A stretch of 64,000 nt of DNA from Branchiostoma floridae (lineage: Eukaryota > Chordata > Leptocardii > Amphioxiformes > Branchiostomatidae): assembly GCF_000003815.2 (NCBI RefSeq), contig NC_049995.1, positions 9,282,109-9,346,108 on the forward strand, written 5' to 3'. A model generated the notes under the pieces. The model was not told the origin of the DNA, ran no database searches, and worked only from the letters and a program-made list of their open reading frames with translations. Made by a program: the position numbers and the translations under genes. Every line of letters starts with the position of its first letter. The first letter of the stretch is position 1. Below are positions 34,102 to 47,900 of the stretch, piece after piece.

Positions 34102-35924
34102 TTAGTTACGCCGCCAGATTGTTACACAACGTAACATTCTCCTACCTAGGCCCCTAAAAGTTCTTTTTAGACCCTTTCTGAAAGAAGGTGAGCAAAATAC
34201 ATAAATAAACGGATTAAACATGCTTCCAATGAGTGACGTAATAATCGAAACTTCTCTCAAAATTATCATTTCAGGAAAGGGACGGGCTGTCTTGTTCCAA
34301 ATCATTCCTATCATTCCAGGGACGTAACATAGAACAAATGTCGTCAGAATCAAGATGGCGGCACGCAGGGTGATGACGTCAGCACGCATGCGTACTACAT
34401 TGTGTCGCCTGTTGGAGTCGGCTGTCAGGGTGTTCTGTCGCACTTTCCAGTAGATTCTACAGTAGCAAATGGCGATGACCAATAAGCACAATATGGCCGA
34501 TGTGACAGCTATCTGTAACAGAAATTTATAAAAAAATGTTTTTATCTATTTTTTTTAGTTTTTATCTATCTGTTGCGGTATCATATCATAAAACAGTACC
34601 TTCTAAAAATTCTTTTAAAATTAGAAAAAAACATACAAAAGCAAACACACACATAAATACTCACGCAAATACAAAACATAATCTTCTTCCAATGAAATGA
34701 ATATTGCCTGATTTCCGCAATTGAGTGCAAGCTACAACTGTTGTCAATTGCATTCAAAGTCAGGTAACATTATATACGTAATAAAACATAACAAACGCCT
34801 AGGTAAATAAATGTAAGACCAGCTGGCTTTGAACGACACTATTACAATCAGAGGTTTTTGCGAGAAAAGGACAAGTTTCGAGATGTGTTATAATCTTAAT
34901 TAGATGAAATATAATGCTAGTTAACTTTTAGCCGGGGGGTAACCTATATCCGTTGTTTTAAAAAACAAGGTATCTTGGGATATCAAGTCGTTGGACGCTG
35001 GTTTCGAGCTACAATATTGCCAAAATATTGCGGTTTGAAACAAGCTACCGTTGGCTTGATAACCCTGTTTTTAAAACGACGAATATGTAAATGCGGTGGT
35101 TTTAAGTTCGCGGCAGCACCATGCACTGTAGTTGCCATGGGAAAATGTTCGCGGTGGTTTTAAGTTCGCGGTGAAGCCGAAAACCGCGAACATTGAAACA
35201 CCGCGAAATATCTGCATTTACAGTAGGTTAAAGGTAAACTGGCTTTATAAATATATATATATACACTTACCATTTCAATAACACTCTCCCTTATTGTCGG
35301 CACCAAGTGCAGTCTGTTAACACAGCTCAGTTCTTCCGTGGCTGGAAAAATCACGTAGCTGCTCGCCATCATCAAAGACCACAAAATCACCACGCAGGAT
35401 GCCGTGACAGAGTGAAAATACGTCAGCATAACGTTGGTGTAAACAACCGTTATAACCCTACAAACACTCACTATAACTATCAACCCCACAGAAGAGATGC
35501 CGTTGACTATGAAGAAGAAGCCGATGATACGACACAGAGTTTCTTCGACGGACGTTCCAAGCAAAAACGTCTGGGCGAGGTACAAGGATGATACAAGTCC
35601 ACACATGAGTCCGTCTACTACAGCGAGGAACAACAACGGGGTGTTGGCAGGATGTTTGAGGGATTTCACATACAGAAGAGTCACGAAGGACAAGAAGTTT
35701 GCAGGAGTTCCGACCAAGGTTATGGTTCCAAGCACCACAGCGTTAACAATGAGAGGAGTATTGAGTTGAACAACAACAGTGCCATTTGTCGATGTAACGT
35801 TGTCATTCTGTTGAGAATCAGGCCACATGTCGGTACACCACACGATGGTACTTTCTTCGTTTGACAAGGAAGCTGCTGTTGAAAACTGATGTGGTGGCGC
35901 CCGTAAGCTTGTTGCAAGTTGCAC
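34102..35924 (-). CDS. Class A GPCR, tandem copy 3 (intact)
   Basis: Exon 1 is complement(35271-35924), 218 codons ending ATG|gtaagt. Exon 2 is complement(34102-34512), 137 codons including the stop, after ttacag. The product is about 354 residues from the first Met. A later Met at 35828 (MWPDSQQNDN) aligns better with the starts of the paralogues and may be the true one. It has sequons NVT and NGT, TM1 GTPANFLSF, TM2 LLFLAVVDGL, TM3 Cys in TLCRIIGFFF, CRV at the DRY position, ECL2 Cys in LSCVNRLHL, TM6 LCYVPGMIGMIWN and TM7 NPFIYV. It has a two-residue insertion (MRADVITLRAAIL) in the third intracellular loop relative to copies 1 and 2. Confidence 0.9.
34924..35086. mobile_element. MITE, family with GGGTAACCTATATCCGTTGTT ends
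   Basis: The left end GGGGTAACCTATATCCGTTG and right end TTTTTAAAACGACGAATATG resemble the ends of the copies at 37448-37653 and 53154-53382. The right terminus is cut by the next element. Confidence 0.55.
35087..35226. mobile_element. Short MITE-like inverted repeat, in the GPCR 3 intron
   Basis: TGTAAATGCGGTGGTTTTAA at the left is answered by CACCGCGAAATATCTGCATT and TACAGTA at the right. GGTTTTAAGTTCGCGG occurs twice inside. It lies 45 bp from the exon 1 donor. Confidence 0.55.
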
Positions 35925-36761
35925 TGAAATAGTCGTAACGGTTGAAAAATGACCATGGCAATAATCGTTTTATTACGTTGGTTGTCGGGGACTTAAGAAT
36001 GTCAAACAATTACATCCGGACTATTAAGATAAATGATATCCGAACTATTAAAATAAATGATAGGTTCGCCTATCTATCTATCAAATACTTACTATTTATC
36101 TAACTCTATATATCTTTCTATCCATCTATCTATTTCTTTATATATTCTTTCTGACATATATTCCTTCATTCATTACAGTCGTATTTATAACCAGAAATAC
36201 AGTAGCACCGCCGGTGCACCGTGACCGTTTGTTCGTACCAAAGTCAACATCGGTCCAACAGAGCGGCATTCATAAAGGAAATAAAAAGAAGTGCTCTGTC
36301 AACTCACAATGTCTAAAAAACACCTGGCGGTTCCCATGAACTTGATGTATAATAGTTTGGTTGCCTAAGGCTATATTGATATGATTATATGGATGACATC
36401 CGCGCATACATCATTAATTTTTCGTCCTTAAAACCGTTTTCTACCATACTGTAAATGAGTTCTTGGGTAAATTGTACTTTATTTGCCGTAAAATTTGCAA
36501 ATATATGCGGTAAGTTGAATAAGATGGAAAACGGATATCACTGTCGTAGACTGCCAACGTCAATGCTGAAGTCCAAGAAGATACGAGCGTGCAAATAAGA
36601 AAAGTTTGGCAAAATATGAAGTTGTCTTATTCATAATAATGTAATTGGTTAGGAAGGTTGAACAAATTACAGAACACATCAAGTATGGTATACCGAACAA
36701 TATGTTTTTTCTTTGGCTTTGGAATTGACATCCTATGGCATCAGCAAACTTTTTATTTATT

Positions 36762-36977
<216 letters not shown>

Positions 36978-37447
36978 AACAAAAACAATACCCGCATTCA
37001 GTTTCATGGAGGTAAAATCATGACTCCGGTACAAGTAGGTCGACATCTAGCGCTTTATGTTCAAACTGCAACACAGCGTCCCATAATATGGAATCCCGAA
37101 AGGACAAAGCCTGTGCATGAATCTAGACCTTTTCAAGTTCAAATTTAGACTTATTCAAGTTCAAGGTTATCCTCTAAGAACGGCCTTTGCACAAGAGCCA
37201 CTTGATGTAATTAGAACTTCAAGGAAATGACGTAAATAGCGCTTACTAGTATTTGACTTTAGTCTCTTGTTATTGCTGTCCTGTCATTTTTGTACTATAC
37301 ATGTTACCGCAACGTTGATAGGTTCGACAAAGAATAAATAGTGAGGACGCTTTATTACGACAGGAATTCAATAAGCTTTAATACTGTATCATTTGTGACA
37401 GGGGCTTAAGGATGTTTAAACAAAAGAGTTTAATATGGATCCCTACG

Positions 37448-37653
37448 TAACGCTAGTTCACCTTTATCTGTGGGTTGACCTTTATCCGTTGTCGTTAAAA
37501 ACAGTACATTTAGGAGTATTAAGTCTGCGGACAGTAGTTTCAAATCTACAATATTTTCAAAATTATCCGTCCGTCGACTTCGTATCTCTAAGTACGTTTT
37601 TTTTTACAAACAACGAATATAGGTTACCCTCGGATAAAGGTGAACCAGCGTTA
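37448..37653. mobile_element. MITE, complete copy
   Basis: The inverted ends TAACGCTAGTTCACCTTTAT and ATAAAGGTGAACCAGCGTTA bound 206 bp. The subterminal part ATAGGTTACCCTCGGATAAA matches the copies at 34924 and 53154. It has no coding content. Confidence 0.7.
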
Positions 37654-37659
37654 TAGTGT

Positions 37660-38911
37660 TCATGATCAACTACATGTATTTGGTAAGCGTTCCTAAAGGA
37701 TTTGGAGTACGCAGAGGTTGTTATCACCTAACACTGAGGAAATTATCAACTTACACTGAGGAAATTATACGAGTGAAAACAACTTTTATCTATCAATACA
37801 CATTGCACCATTTACATATATTGGACCTACTTTTAACCGGGGCGAGGGGCGACATTAACTTCCATCAACCTTTTACACATTGATGACGTCACACGGAAGA
37901 CAAGTCACGTGCCCAAAACGATTAGATCAAAGATGTAAAGATAGCTGAGTAATTCAGTCGAAATAAATTCAGACCGGTCTAATCTTTTTCATTAGTTCAT
38001 AATGTAACTTTTTCATTCATATATCATGATATCTTCAATGTATCCAAATGACTAACTGTCGTCATCCAATAACATAATTACGAAATACCAATACAGGAGT
38101 ATCATACGATATTTACGAGGTAAAGTATTATCGGGAAGAAACTGTTTGCAAAGCCTTTTCATCCCTTCAACTTATGTCAATCAGGCGGCCACTCCTTCAA
38201 ACACAATTTCCGTCGTGTCCAAAGGAGTGGTTTTTACGTAAAACAATGTTCAAAATACCTGCCGTAACATACCGTATCCCTGGTGTATCGTTTGATCAAA
38301 CCCGTGCCATATCGATGCCCGATTGCCCCCTTTAATAAGTTTATCACTTGTTTATTGAGTGTGAGTCACGTAAGCATTAGCTGATGTTTACATAACGTGG
38401 TCTTTGCCTGCTTAGTGATTAAAACGCCAACAAAGCAGACGCCACGCCAGATAGCTAGTGACTAAGACAACCACCGATACGTGTTTGCGTCTTAATGTAA
38501 ACCTTAAGTCATTTTGACCCTTAGGTCATTATGATGTCAATCGTATGTGCCCCTAAGGGGCTTTCTGATGAAAAAATCCAACGGGGGCAATCTTTCTTTA
38601 AGATGGAATAAATTATCAGATTTTTTCGAATTTTGAATAAAACTTAGGTGTAACAAATGCTCCCCCTGATGAAAGATGACGAAAAAGATTAAAGTCACAT
38701 TTGAAAACAAAAGAATTGATCATATCTAACGTCATAGTAAACGTAGCCACCCCTCAATCTTCTGTTGATTGGTTTGCTCCAAATAATAAAACTTTTAGGC
38801 ACCCCCTGGAAGAGTTAGTACCGGGGCCAAGTTGTCCTTCTTCCCCGATTGGTCCTGTGACACACAGGAAAAAGTTTTTTGTAGGAGTTTTGACCACATC
38901 CATCTACCAAC
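37660..38911. other. Spacer upstream of the IgGFc-binding-like gene
   Basis: No gene or named repeat is visible. It should hold the promoter of the gene starting at 38912, but I cannot point to a specific motif. Confidence 0.4.
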
Positions 38912-38976
38912 ATGGCGCGGTCTTTTGTTTTGGTGGTTTTGGTGCTGTACATGGCGACAGTTGCTAAACCAGCAAG
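38912..38976 (+). CDS. Exon 1: signal peptide
   Basis: ATG in the context accaacATGGCG. It reads [20 protein letters not shown] then A and a split Ser codon at AG|gtaagt. The basic n-region, hydrophobic core and small residues before the end fit a secretory signal. Confidence 0.85.
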
Positions 38977-41900
38977 GTAAGTCCTACAAAGTCCTTGTCT
39001 TTAATTTTTGTTATCATGGAACGAAAGTTGTAAAAATTAGCAAATTGTTTTTTTACGTATGTCTTGGACTAAACTATTGGTAATTTCTTGACTAAAGTAG
39101 TCGACTTGAAAGTAGTCGTGTTGGCTGAAATCATGTGTTAAGAAATACTCGAAAATGTGGCGTTTTGTTTATTGACAACATATCTAATTATGTTATCTTG
39201 TAAAGTAAACTTTTTTATTATCTACCTCAGCAAACAAAATCTCTATCATCTTCTGTTATTACGCAGTTTGTTTGATAACCGACTTACATAGATACACATT
39301 CGGCCCGTTTAGACGAGTACGTGTATTAAAGTCCGAAGGAGTTACGTATTTTTTTTTGGTTTAAGTAAAGTTTGTGATAGATACTTTAGACTTTATTTGA
39401 AAATCCCTAAATAAAGTCATTGTAATAGAATAAAATCAAATCATTGTGATAAAATCATTGTGCGTGATAAAATCTTTTTTTTTTTAATTTCGACCCATCG
39501 TTGTGCAGACTGCCTATCTAACAAAAGATTTTTATTTGGTCGCAAACTTTACCAAAGCCAAAAAAATATGTTACTGCATACTCATACGGGCTTGATATAC
39601 CTACAGGTTTGGACGGCACCCTCTGGGGTTTGTAAAATGTGCGTTCACACACGTGTGTGTATATACTCATGTCCGCAAAAGGTCCGTATGGAATTTTTAG
39701 CCTCTACTAGGCTCCACAGGTCGCTGGAAAATATTAGAAATTGGACTATTGGAAATATAGACTCATAACATGCCAGAGGAGTTAGCTGTCCGGGGTTTGG
39801 GACCATGGCATGTTATCTGTCTATATTTGACAATTTCTACTACTTTGTCAGGAAGCAGAATACCACACAGACCTTAGCACAACAAGGGTAACCGTTTTGC
39901 GAACGAACATGTTACATCGAGTAGGTAAACAAAACACAAAAATGCTTTTAACGAAACATGTATTTCAAAGTCTTGTATCGTAGACGTAAGTATCAACTGA
40001 GTATATTTTGTTACAGTCTGAACAAGATGCCGGGCTTCCCTGCCAAGGTTTCGACAGGTAGGCCATTTGCATTTCTTTTTGTAAGTTTTATATTAAGTGA
40101 AATGGGTGCGCGCCTTGCGTTCTATAGGTCGTGAGTTCGATCCCCGGCCAAGACATGCCATTTTTTTCTTTCAAATGGTACATGCTTCTCTCTGCTTAGC
40201 TCTAAGCCGACTTAGGAACGAGTATGGTAGCTTAACACAAAAACCAATACCAGTGGGCTAGATAATGTAATGATTATACAAAGTTGTGTGGCTCAGGGCT
40301 ACAAAAACAGACATGAGCGCCACCTTTTGTACCATCTGGTGTGGGAAGGGTTGTAACCTTTTTAAACGTACTTTATGTTTCACCCTGGCATAACTAAGAC
40401 CTTTAAAGATAAACGCAAATCCATCCTTTGTTGAACATGAAGAACATTGACACAGGCTTAACTAACACCTGTGTATATATACTATATTGGCTTTATGCCA
40501 CACGTGGACCAAGAAAAAAACAGATATGATTAAAAATGCAAGAATGTTACATCAAGAATGACATTGCCATTTTAATGTTTTTAGATTGCATTTCTTTATT
40601 TGACAAATGTTATTAGAGTCAATGACTAGTGTGGTCTTTAAGTACTGGTTTAATGTTAATAAGTTCTTAGTTTTGGATCCCAGCCTCTCCATCCCGGATA
40701 ATTATGTCACAAGTGTGAGAGTCCTTTCATGAAGAACAGGTTTTCATGTCCAGGATAACCGTGGTACAGATTAAGAGTTCCTTGTGGTGTTCACGGAGAA
40801 TACACATGTCACATTTTTGAGAGTCCTATCTTGAAATGCTGTGAATTCAATGTTGGTGTTCATTCAGAATAAAATGTCACATATTTGAGAGTCCTATCTC
40901 GAAATGCTGTGAATTCAATGTTGGTGTTCATAGAGAAAAAATACGTCACATCTTCGAGTGTCCTATATGTCCTACCTTGAAATGCTGTGAATTGAACTTG
41001 CAAACAAGCTGGTCTGCAGATCTCCATGTCCGAGATAACCGTGGTACGGAGTTTCTTGTGGTGTTCACGGAGAATACACATGTCACACGTTTGGGTGTCC
41101 TATCATGAAATGCAGTGAAGCTTAAATTCCCTACTTATGCAAGGAAATTCACTTGTAAGTCTGGCATAACCGTGGTACGGAGTTCTTGGTGGTGTTCATG
41201 TAGAATACAAATGTCACATGTTTGAGAGTCCTATTATGAAATGCAGAGAATATTTAAATAGTTAGATAGAATAGTTAAATTTCCTAACTATGCTCGCCTC
41301 TACGTAGGTCTCCATGTCAGGGATAACCGTGGTACGGAGTTCCTGGTGGTGTTCATGAAGAATACATATGTCACATGTTTGAGTGTCCTATCTTGAAATG
41401 CCTGCAGGTCTCCATGTCCGTGACAACCGTGGTACGGAGTTTCTGGTGGTGTTCACGGAGAACATGCTCCGTCAGCAGCACCCTCCCAAACTCTTCATCA
41501 CCGGGACAGTGCCTCATGACACTGCCGTCACCGTGGAGGCTCCCTTCAAGTCCTTCACAAAGTCACTCACGGTCAAGGACGGACAGGTATGTACTCCAAG
41601 ATTGATCCTTTATTACCTGCTATTCTTGATTACCATAGCGTTTTTTTATCAAGATCTTCGAATGTTCCGTAGCCATGGACTTTATTTTTATATTTACAAT
41701 GTTACAAAGATGTTACAGAGAATAAAGAAACACTTCTCAGTGCACACGTACTCTTGCTCAAAAAGTGACGTTATTGTTCCAACATACTTTCCGTATTTTT
41801 ATTTTGAAATAGTGTGTTTTCCAATCATTATCAACATGTTTATCTACTGAAATTTGACAATGTTATAGAGCTTATAGCCGACAATGACATGATGCAAGTC

Positions 41901-44900
41901 TATATGATAAAGATGTACCATAGCGTTGAATCATCGACTGCTCTGACTAGCGGAAACGAGATCAGGAGGCTAGTTCATACATCTTTCCTCACCCCAACCC
42001 GGTGTAAATATTGAGCATCTGAACTAGATCGTGGAGGCAAAAATTGATGGAAGGACAAGGTATAGGATTCTGCCTTTCAATACCGTGACCTAGACATAGT
42101 GGGTAAAAACTCACTGCCTCTACCGACTGCCTGAAGAACGCTATTAGCCTACATTTACCTTTTACCAATTCTTTCACATATAAGAAGCGCACATAAAGTA
42201 ATCTCAAGCTCTTGTAACTATACATAAACTTGGCCAGCCAACCACTTCTAGTCACAAGCCACATTAATACAGTCCATAAGGACCTTGCCACCCCGTAATT
42301 GCACTTAAACTTCAACTCTCTGTCAACTTCTGTCTGCTCAGAATAGACTTGACCAGCGTTCCTGGATTCACAATGAAAAAAAAAAGATGACGGCTGTCCG
42401 TACTCTCTGAAAAGCGCGGCCATGAGCACGAACCATGATAATGATTGACCGCTCTCTATTTCCAACAAAGGTGTCGATTGTGGAGATCCCTCGGGACATA
42501 GAGCTCCGTGGGACAGGCAGGGCGTCCAAGGCGATCCGGGTGACGTCTGACGCTGAGATAGTGGTGTACGGAGTCTTCACGGAGCAGGCTTCTTCAGACG
42601 CCTTCCTCGCATTGCCGGTGGATGTGCTCGGGGAAGAGTACTACACAGCCGGGTACCACCCGAGGGTACGTTGTACTTGATGATGTATTTTGCATCTTGT
42701 AGTGGCACATGTATGGCAGCAAGTTTCCTTGCAGTTTTAGTAGCAGGGTATATGTTCAGTTTCAGTATTAGTAGCAGGGCATATGGGGAGAGGTTGCTAT
42801 AGCTAGCCCTTCCCCTTGCGTGCTCGAGGTACCTCCTTGATAATAGAACCCCAATTTTACATCCCTTCAAAAAAGAACTATTTCTGAACTAACATATTGG
42901 AATCAGGAGCCTAATGGCACATAGGGCAGCAAGTGTCCTTATTGTTTCAGTAGCAGGGTATATCTTTACATGGAGAGGTTTGTAACATACTTGAGGCACC
43001 TCGTAGAACACGGCACCCATTTTACGTCCCTTCCGAAAGAAATTGATTTGAAATAACAAACTGGAACCAGGAGCTCACCGTAGCATAGTGCCATACAGGG
43101 AAGCAAGTTTCCTTGCTGTTTCAGTTGCAGGATCTGATTTAAAAGGAAGAGGTTACTAGCCATCCCTCTTTGATGTACTTGGGGCCGGCAAACCTTCGAA
43201 GATAGGACCCCTATTTTACGACCCTTCTAAAAAGCGGGGATTTCAAGCAACTAACTGGAACCAGGGGCTTAACTGTAAGGCTGATACCAACTGAGCTAGC
43301 TAGCTACAAGGACAAATGTTTTGACAACATTTCTTCATATTTTTCTCCAGTTCCAAAAACTGGCCATTCTGTATTTATCAACAAAACTTCTTCTGCCCTT
43401 TAGATATGTTATGCAATTATGTTTGAATATATATAACAACAAATGTTTTTCTGGAATATTAACGTTTTCTTAATCTATTGGCGGCTTTTTTTGCTTCTAG
43501 GGCGAGCCGTCCGAGTTTGCCGTGCTCGGTGTAGAGGACGGTACGACTGTGACCATCACTACAACCCAGAAGGTGAAGGGAAACATCGACGGACAGAAGT
43601 TCGACCGAGGGACAACCAGGAGCTTAACTCTCAATAGGTAAAAGCTGCTTGTAAAAGGCACATTACTTGTGACCTACTTGTAAAAACGCTATAGACATGC
43701 ATTTATTCTGGCGACTGTCGAGTTTGGTTTGGTTGAGTGCTTCCGCTATATGGCGAATGAAACAGAGAAGACCGTAAACCTAAATGCAAGTTGATTGCAT
43801 TTCTCATTTCACAGTTGGTATCAAGGAAGTACATAATATATTATGTTTTTACCAGCACGCTATATGCTTATGACAAACGTTTTGAAATGAGTATTTGAAT
43901 TCTTTTTATACGGCCAATGGAAATTTCACATGCTATCAGTTCATAGAACTATGTTATCTCTATGTTACCCGATGAAAGTACTTACGAACAATGTTAACCA
44001 ACATCACAAATTAAAAGTCAACAGTTTGAAATGATTTGTCATTTTGACCGACACAAAAGGTAGTCCCATAGACTTTTTGAGGCTGTAGGGGCAGTTGGTT
44101 GTTATCCACGCTGTCTATGGCACGGTACTGGAAGACAGGGCACTTCCGTCTCAATACACCGTCTTTTACTTCCCCAGCCAAACTCAGGTACCCATTTTTA
44201 CACCTGAGTAGTTTGGGGAAAGGTATGTGCCGGTACAGTGCCTTCCAAAGGACAATGTTGAGCCAGTAATCGAAACCGCAACTTCTCGATCTCCTGCCCG
44301 TTATATATAATCTCCAACCAAATCCACGGTGCGTAATGTAAAGTATCAAACTTATAACCCTAGGCTTACTTACTCCGGTACCCGTTTGACTCCCTTAGCC
44401 GGCTATACTCCCTGACCAGCTTTGATACTATCTTATGGCACCGTAGGATCTACTTGAAGATTATGTTATACATAGCTCGCGAATGTTTTGAAACAATCCA
44501 TTTTTCATAATCTGCTCAGGATGGAAGCGGTCCAGCTGCAGAGCGATGACGACCTGACCGGGTCTCACATCACATCCGACAAGCCTGTGGCAGTCTTCAG
44601 TGGGAACAAGTTCACAACGGTTTGGTCTATTTTTTTGTCGCAAAAAATGACATTTCAGAAGTTTCTGTGCCTTGCTACTCTATAATATAGCATCAAATTT
44701 TTAAAAGATATCTTACTCACAAAAAATTAAAGTGTCACATGTTAGGTTTTAAGCATTCTTTCTACATTGGTTAACAAAAGTTTCCTGTCAACGTTTTGGT
44801 AGGCGATCTGCTTCTTTCTCAAGTAAATAACAACAATCTAACATAAGATTCACGTTCCTCTTTTCAAAGCTGACCGGTATATTCTGTTGTTCAACCAATT

Positions 44901-47900
44901 TTTTTAAAATATAGTATGACAAGCAATTGAAATGAGATTTACGTTATGTGTGACAGATAGCCCAGTGTAATATAACCGGCCTACCTGCGATGCTGCTGTG
45001 TTACACCGAAGGGTGATTATGCAGGCTATACAGTTGCAGTTATAAGCTGGTGTGTTACACGGTAAACTTACACCAAAGGACGGTTATAACGGCTTTACAG
45101 ATACAGATACAAATACAAATACAGTCCAATCTGTAATACATTAATGTGAACTGGTGTGTTGTCGTTGTTGTTTTGTAGGTTCCCCGGATCAGCGGAACTG
45201 GTGACCACCTTGTTGAGCAGGTTCCTCCCGTGAACACCTGGGGCCGGCGGTTTGTAACGGTCCCGCTGGAGGGCAGGACTGGCGGGGACATCTTCCGCAT
45301 CGTGGCCGCTAAGGATAACACACAGGTACGCTGAACTACCATTCTTCTACACAGATCCTCGTCCGGGGCTTATACAATTTACCTTGTAAAGTATGTTTAA
45401 CTGGGCTGAGATTTCCACTTTGTGCGAGTAGCTATAGCCTCTAACCAGTTGTCAGCCAATCAGAAAAGAACTTGAATGTTTGTTTTAGGTAATTAGATCC
45501 AATTATCTGATTGGTTGACAGCTAGTTAGAGGCTTTTCCCCAACAAACCCCAGTCCGGTTTCTTAGAAGAATGCGAACTACCAGCTCGTGCACATCTTCT
45601 ATCTCCCATACATTGCTTCTTACATGGTCTCCGGTGCTTTTGGCATATGCCCTTTCAAAGATACTACCTCACCAGACAGTCATTCATTTTCAACTTTGAT
45701 TGACGTAACTTTAGATCAATAGATTGGCTTAAAATTTAATATTATATGAATGCAAATTGACCATGGTTATGATATTTCACAGTTAAAGGATAGGTGTTAT
45801 AAGAAGAATAAAACTTCTTGTATACAATATTTGTATAATCAGGTTCGTCTCAGTAGCAGCCAAAGTCAAACCCTGCAAGCCGGGGAATTCTGGGAGCTGG
45901 ACATCCCATCGGACGAGTATCACCTGATCAACGCCTCTGAACCAATCATGGTGCTCCAATTTAGCAAGACGGGACGGAACGTCGACCGTACGGACACTGA
46001 CCCCTTCATGATGTACCTCCCTCCCATCGAGCAATTCGCCGCAGACTACGCGTTTGCTACGGCTGACCTCATTTCCGGTATGTGCCATGACATTTCCGAT
46101 ATGAATAATGACGAGATCAATGTAGCACTCGTTTCCCTTTTATCATATTCATCGCCTTTATCGTTTGACTGGAAAGATGATACAAGAAATTGAAGATCCC
46201 ATACCTTCGTGAAATATTTGGTCTTTTCAAATTTCCTACTGACAAATTTCCATCCATCACAGATATTATTGCCCCTCCTCTACCCTTCTTCCTTTTATTA
46301 ATCATAGCTATCTTCTTCCCATAAGAGGTTAATCGTTGGGAATAGCTGACTGCCTGCCCATGGACTATACCACACTAGTTTTAGGGAGGGAGGATTATTC
46401 TGTGATGCTGTAGTACCTGACAATACTGCTCTGCTAGGGTTCCAAATTGGCATTTTTCTTAGATTTTCTCGAAAGACATTTGAGTCTTTACGGGAATTGA
46501 AACAAATTTTTTGCTAATTCCAGGAACAACCAAGAACTACGTCAGCATCGTGCTGAGGACGGACGAGCTGGACGGGCTGCTATTGGACGGAGGAAAACTC
46601 CCACAATCCACTGCGTGGCATCCCATCCCGGGCACAGACCTGTCAGCTACCGGACTGATGGTTAACCCTGGGACCCATACACTCAAACATACCTCTCCTA
46701 TCGTCACTTTCTCAGGTATCTTCAGGCTGATATATATATATGATAGAAATAATGGCTTTATTGAATCCTCGTAGTGGCATACATGGCACTGCATGACGAT
46801 CAACATTGCAAAATAATACAGATATACGAAAGTACAACGAGGGCTTGGGGAAAAAGTAAAAGAGTTTTTCAACAGCTTAAACGACGATTGTATGAAGAGG
46901 AATCTTGTTCTACATTGTATAGGTAAGGTTGTAATAAATCCATCATTGCCTTTATTTGGCCTTAGGGGCAGTGGTGTGTCGAAGCAATTCACTGTTACAG
47001 TATCAGAAGGCGGACCCCATTCCTATTCTTCCACCTCCTATTCTTTCACCGACTTTTACATTTCCAATCGAAGTCAGGTACCTATTTTGACACTTTTGTG
47101 AAGTAAGGAAAGTCGTGTCAAGTGCCTGTCTCAAAGACACAACGTCTTACAGTAGGAAGTATTTTATAGAATTACTTGCCTTGGGTAAGAAATTTCCCCA
47201 TTTAATGTAAGGGATCGAAATCGTGCATGTGACCTCTTAGGATCAGTATAGCTAGCTGGAAGATATGACCTTAGCGATTCTGAAAAGAAAGTATTTACTA
47301 AACATTTAAGCTTAACTCAGCCCTCCAAACCTCCGCATCTAAATGATTTTTAAAAATAAATATATATTATGTATAAAAGTATACATCTTGTTTGTGCAGA
47401 ACTATTTTTAATCTTTCATCTTTCTCTTGTCTGTTAGTGTTCATGTACGGATTCTCGTACCCGGAGTCCTACGGCTACCCCGGCGGCCTGCGATTGGCTA
47501 AGATCGCAGCTCCGTGCCAGGTGACCCAGCCGACCCCTGCTGACGGCGAGGATAACGACTGTGACGGGCGGATAGACGAGGAGCTGCCCAACGGGGTGGA
47601 CGACGATGGGGACGGCCTGGTGGACGAGGATCTGGCGGCGGATCCTGTAAGCATTGATTTTCAGCATCTGAGTTGGTATATATCATGGTAGAACAGAACT
47701 ATTTTTCGACATTCTGAAGCAAGGTTGAGGTGTATCTACCTGTAATCTCTATTTCCGATTTTTTTGTCACTCGACAGGCTCTGAGCTCTTCCCTAGTAAC
47801 ATCAATAAAAAGCAACTTGAACCTCTCATGAATAAACTACGGTTAAAATAACGAACAAAGTAACGTAAACTTTTTGACACAATTGGACTTTTTCGATTAT

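Noticed and set aside
41989..42468. A 159-codon minus-strand frame
   Set aside because: It overlaps a SINE fragment and the acceptor region of a clear plus-strand exon (42471), with no recognisable domain.
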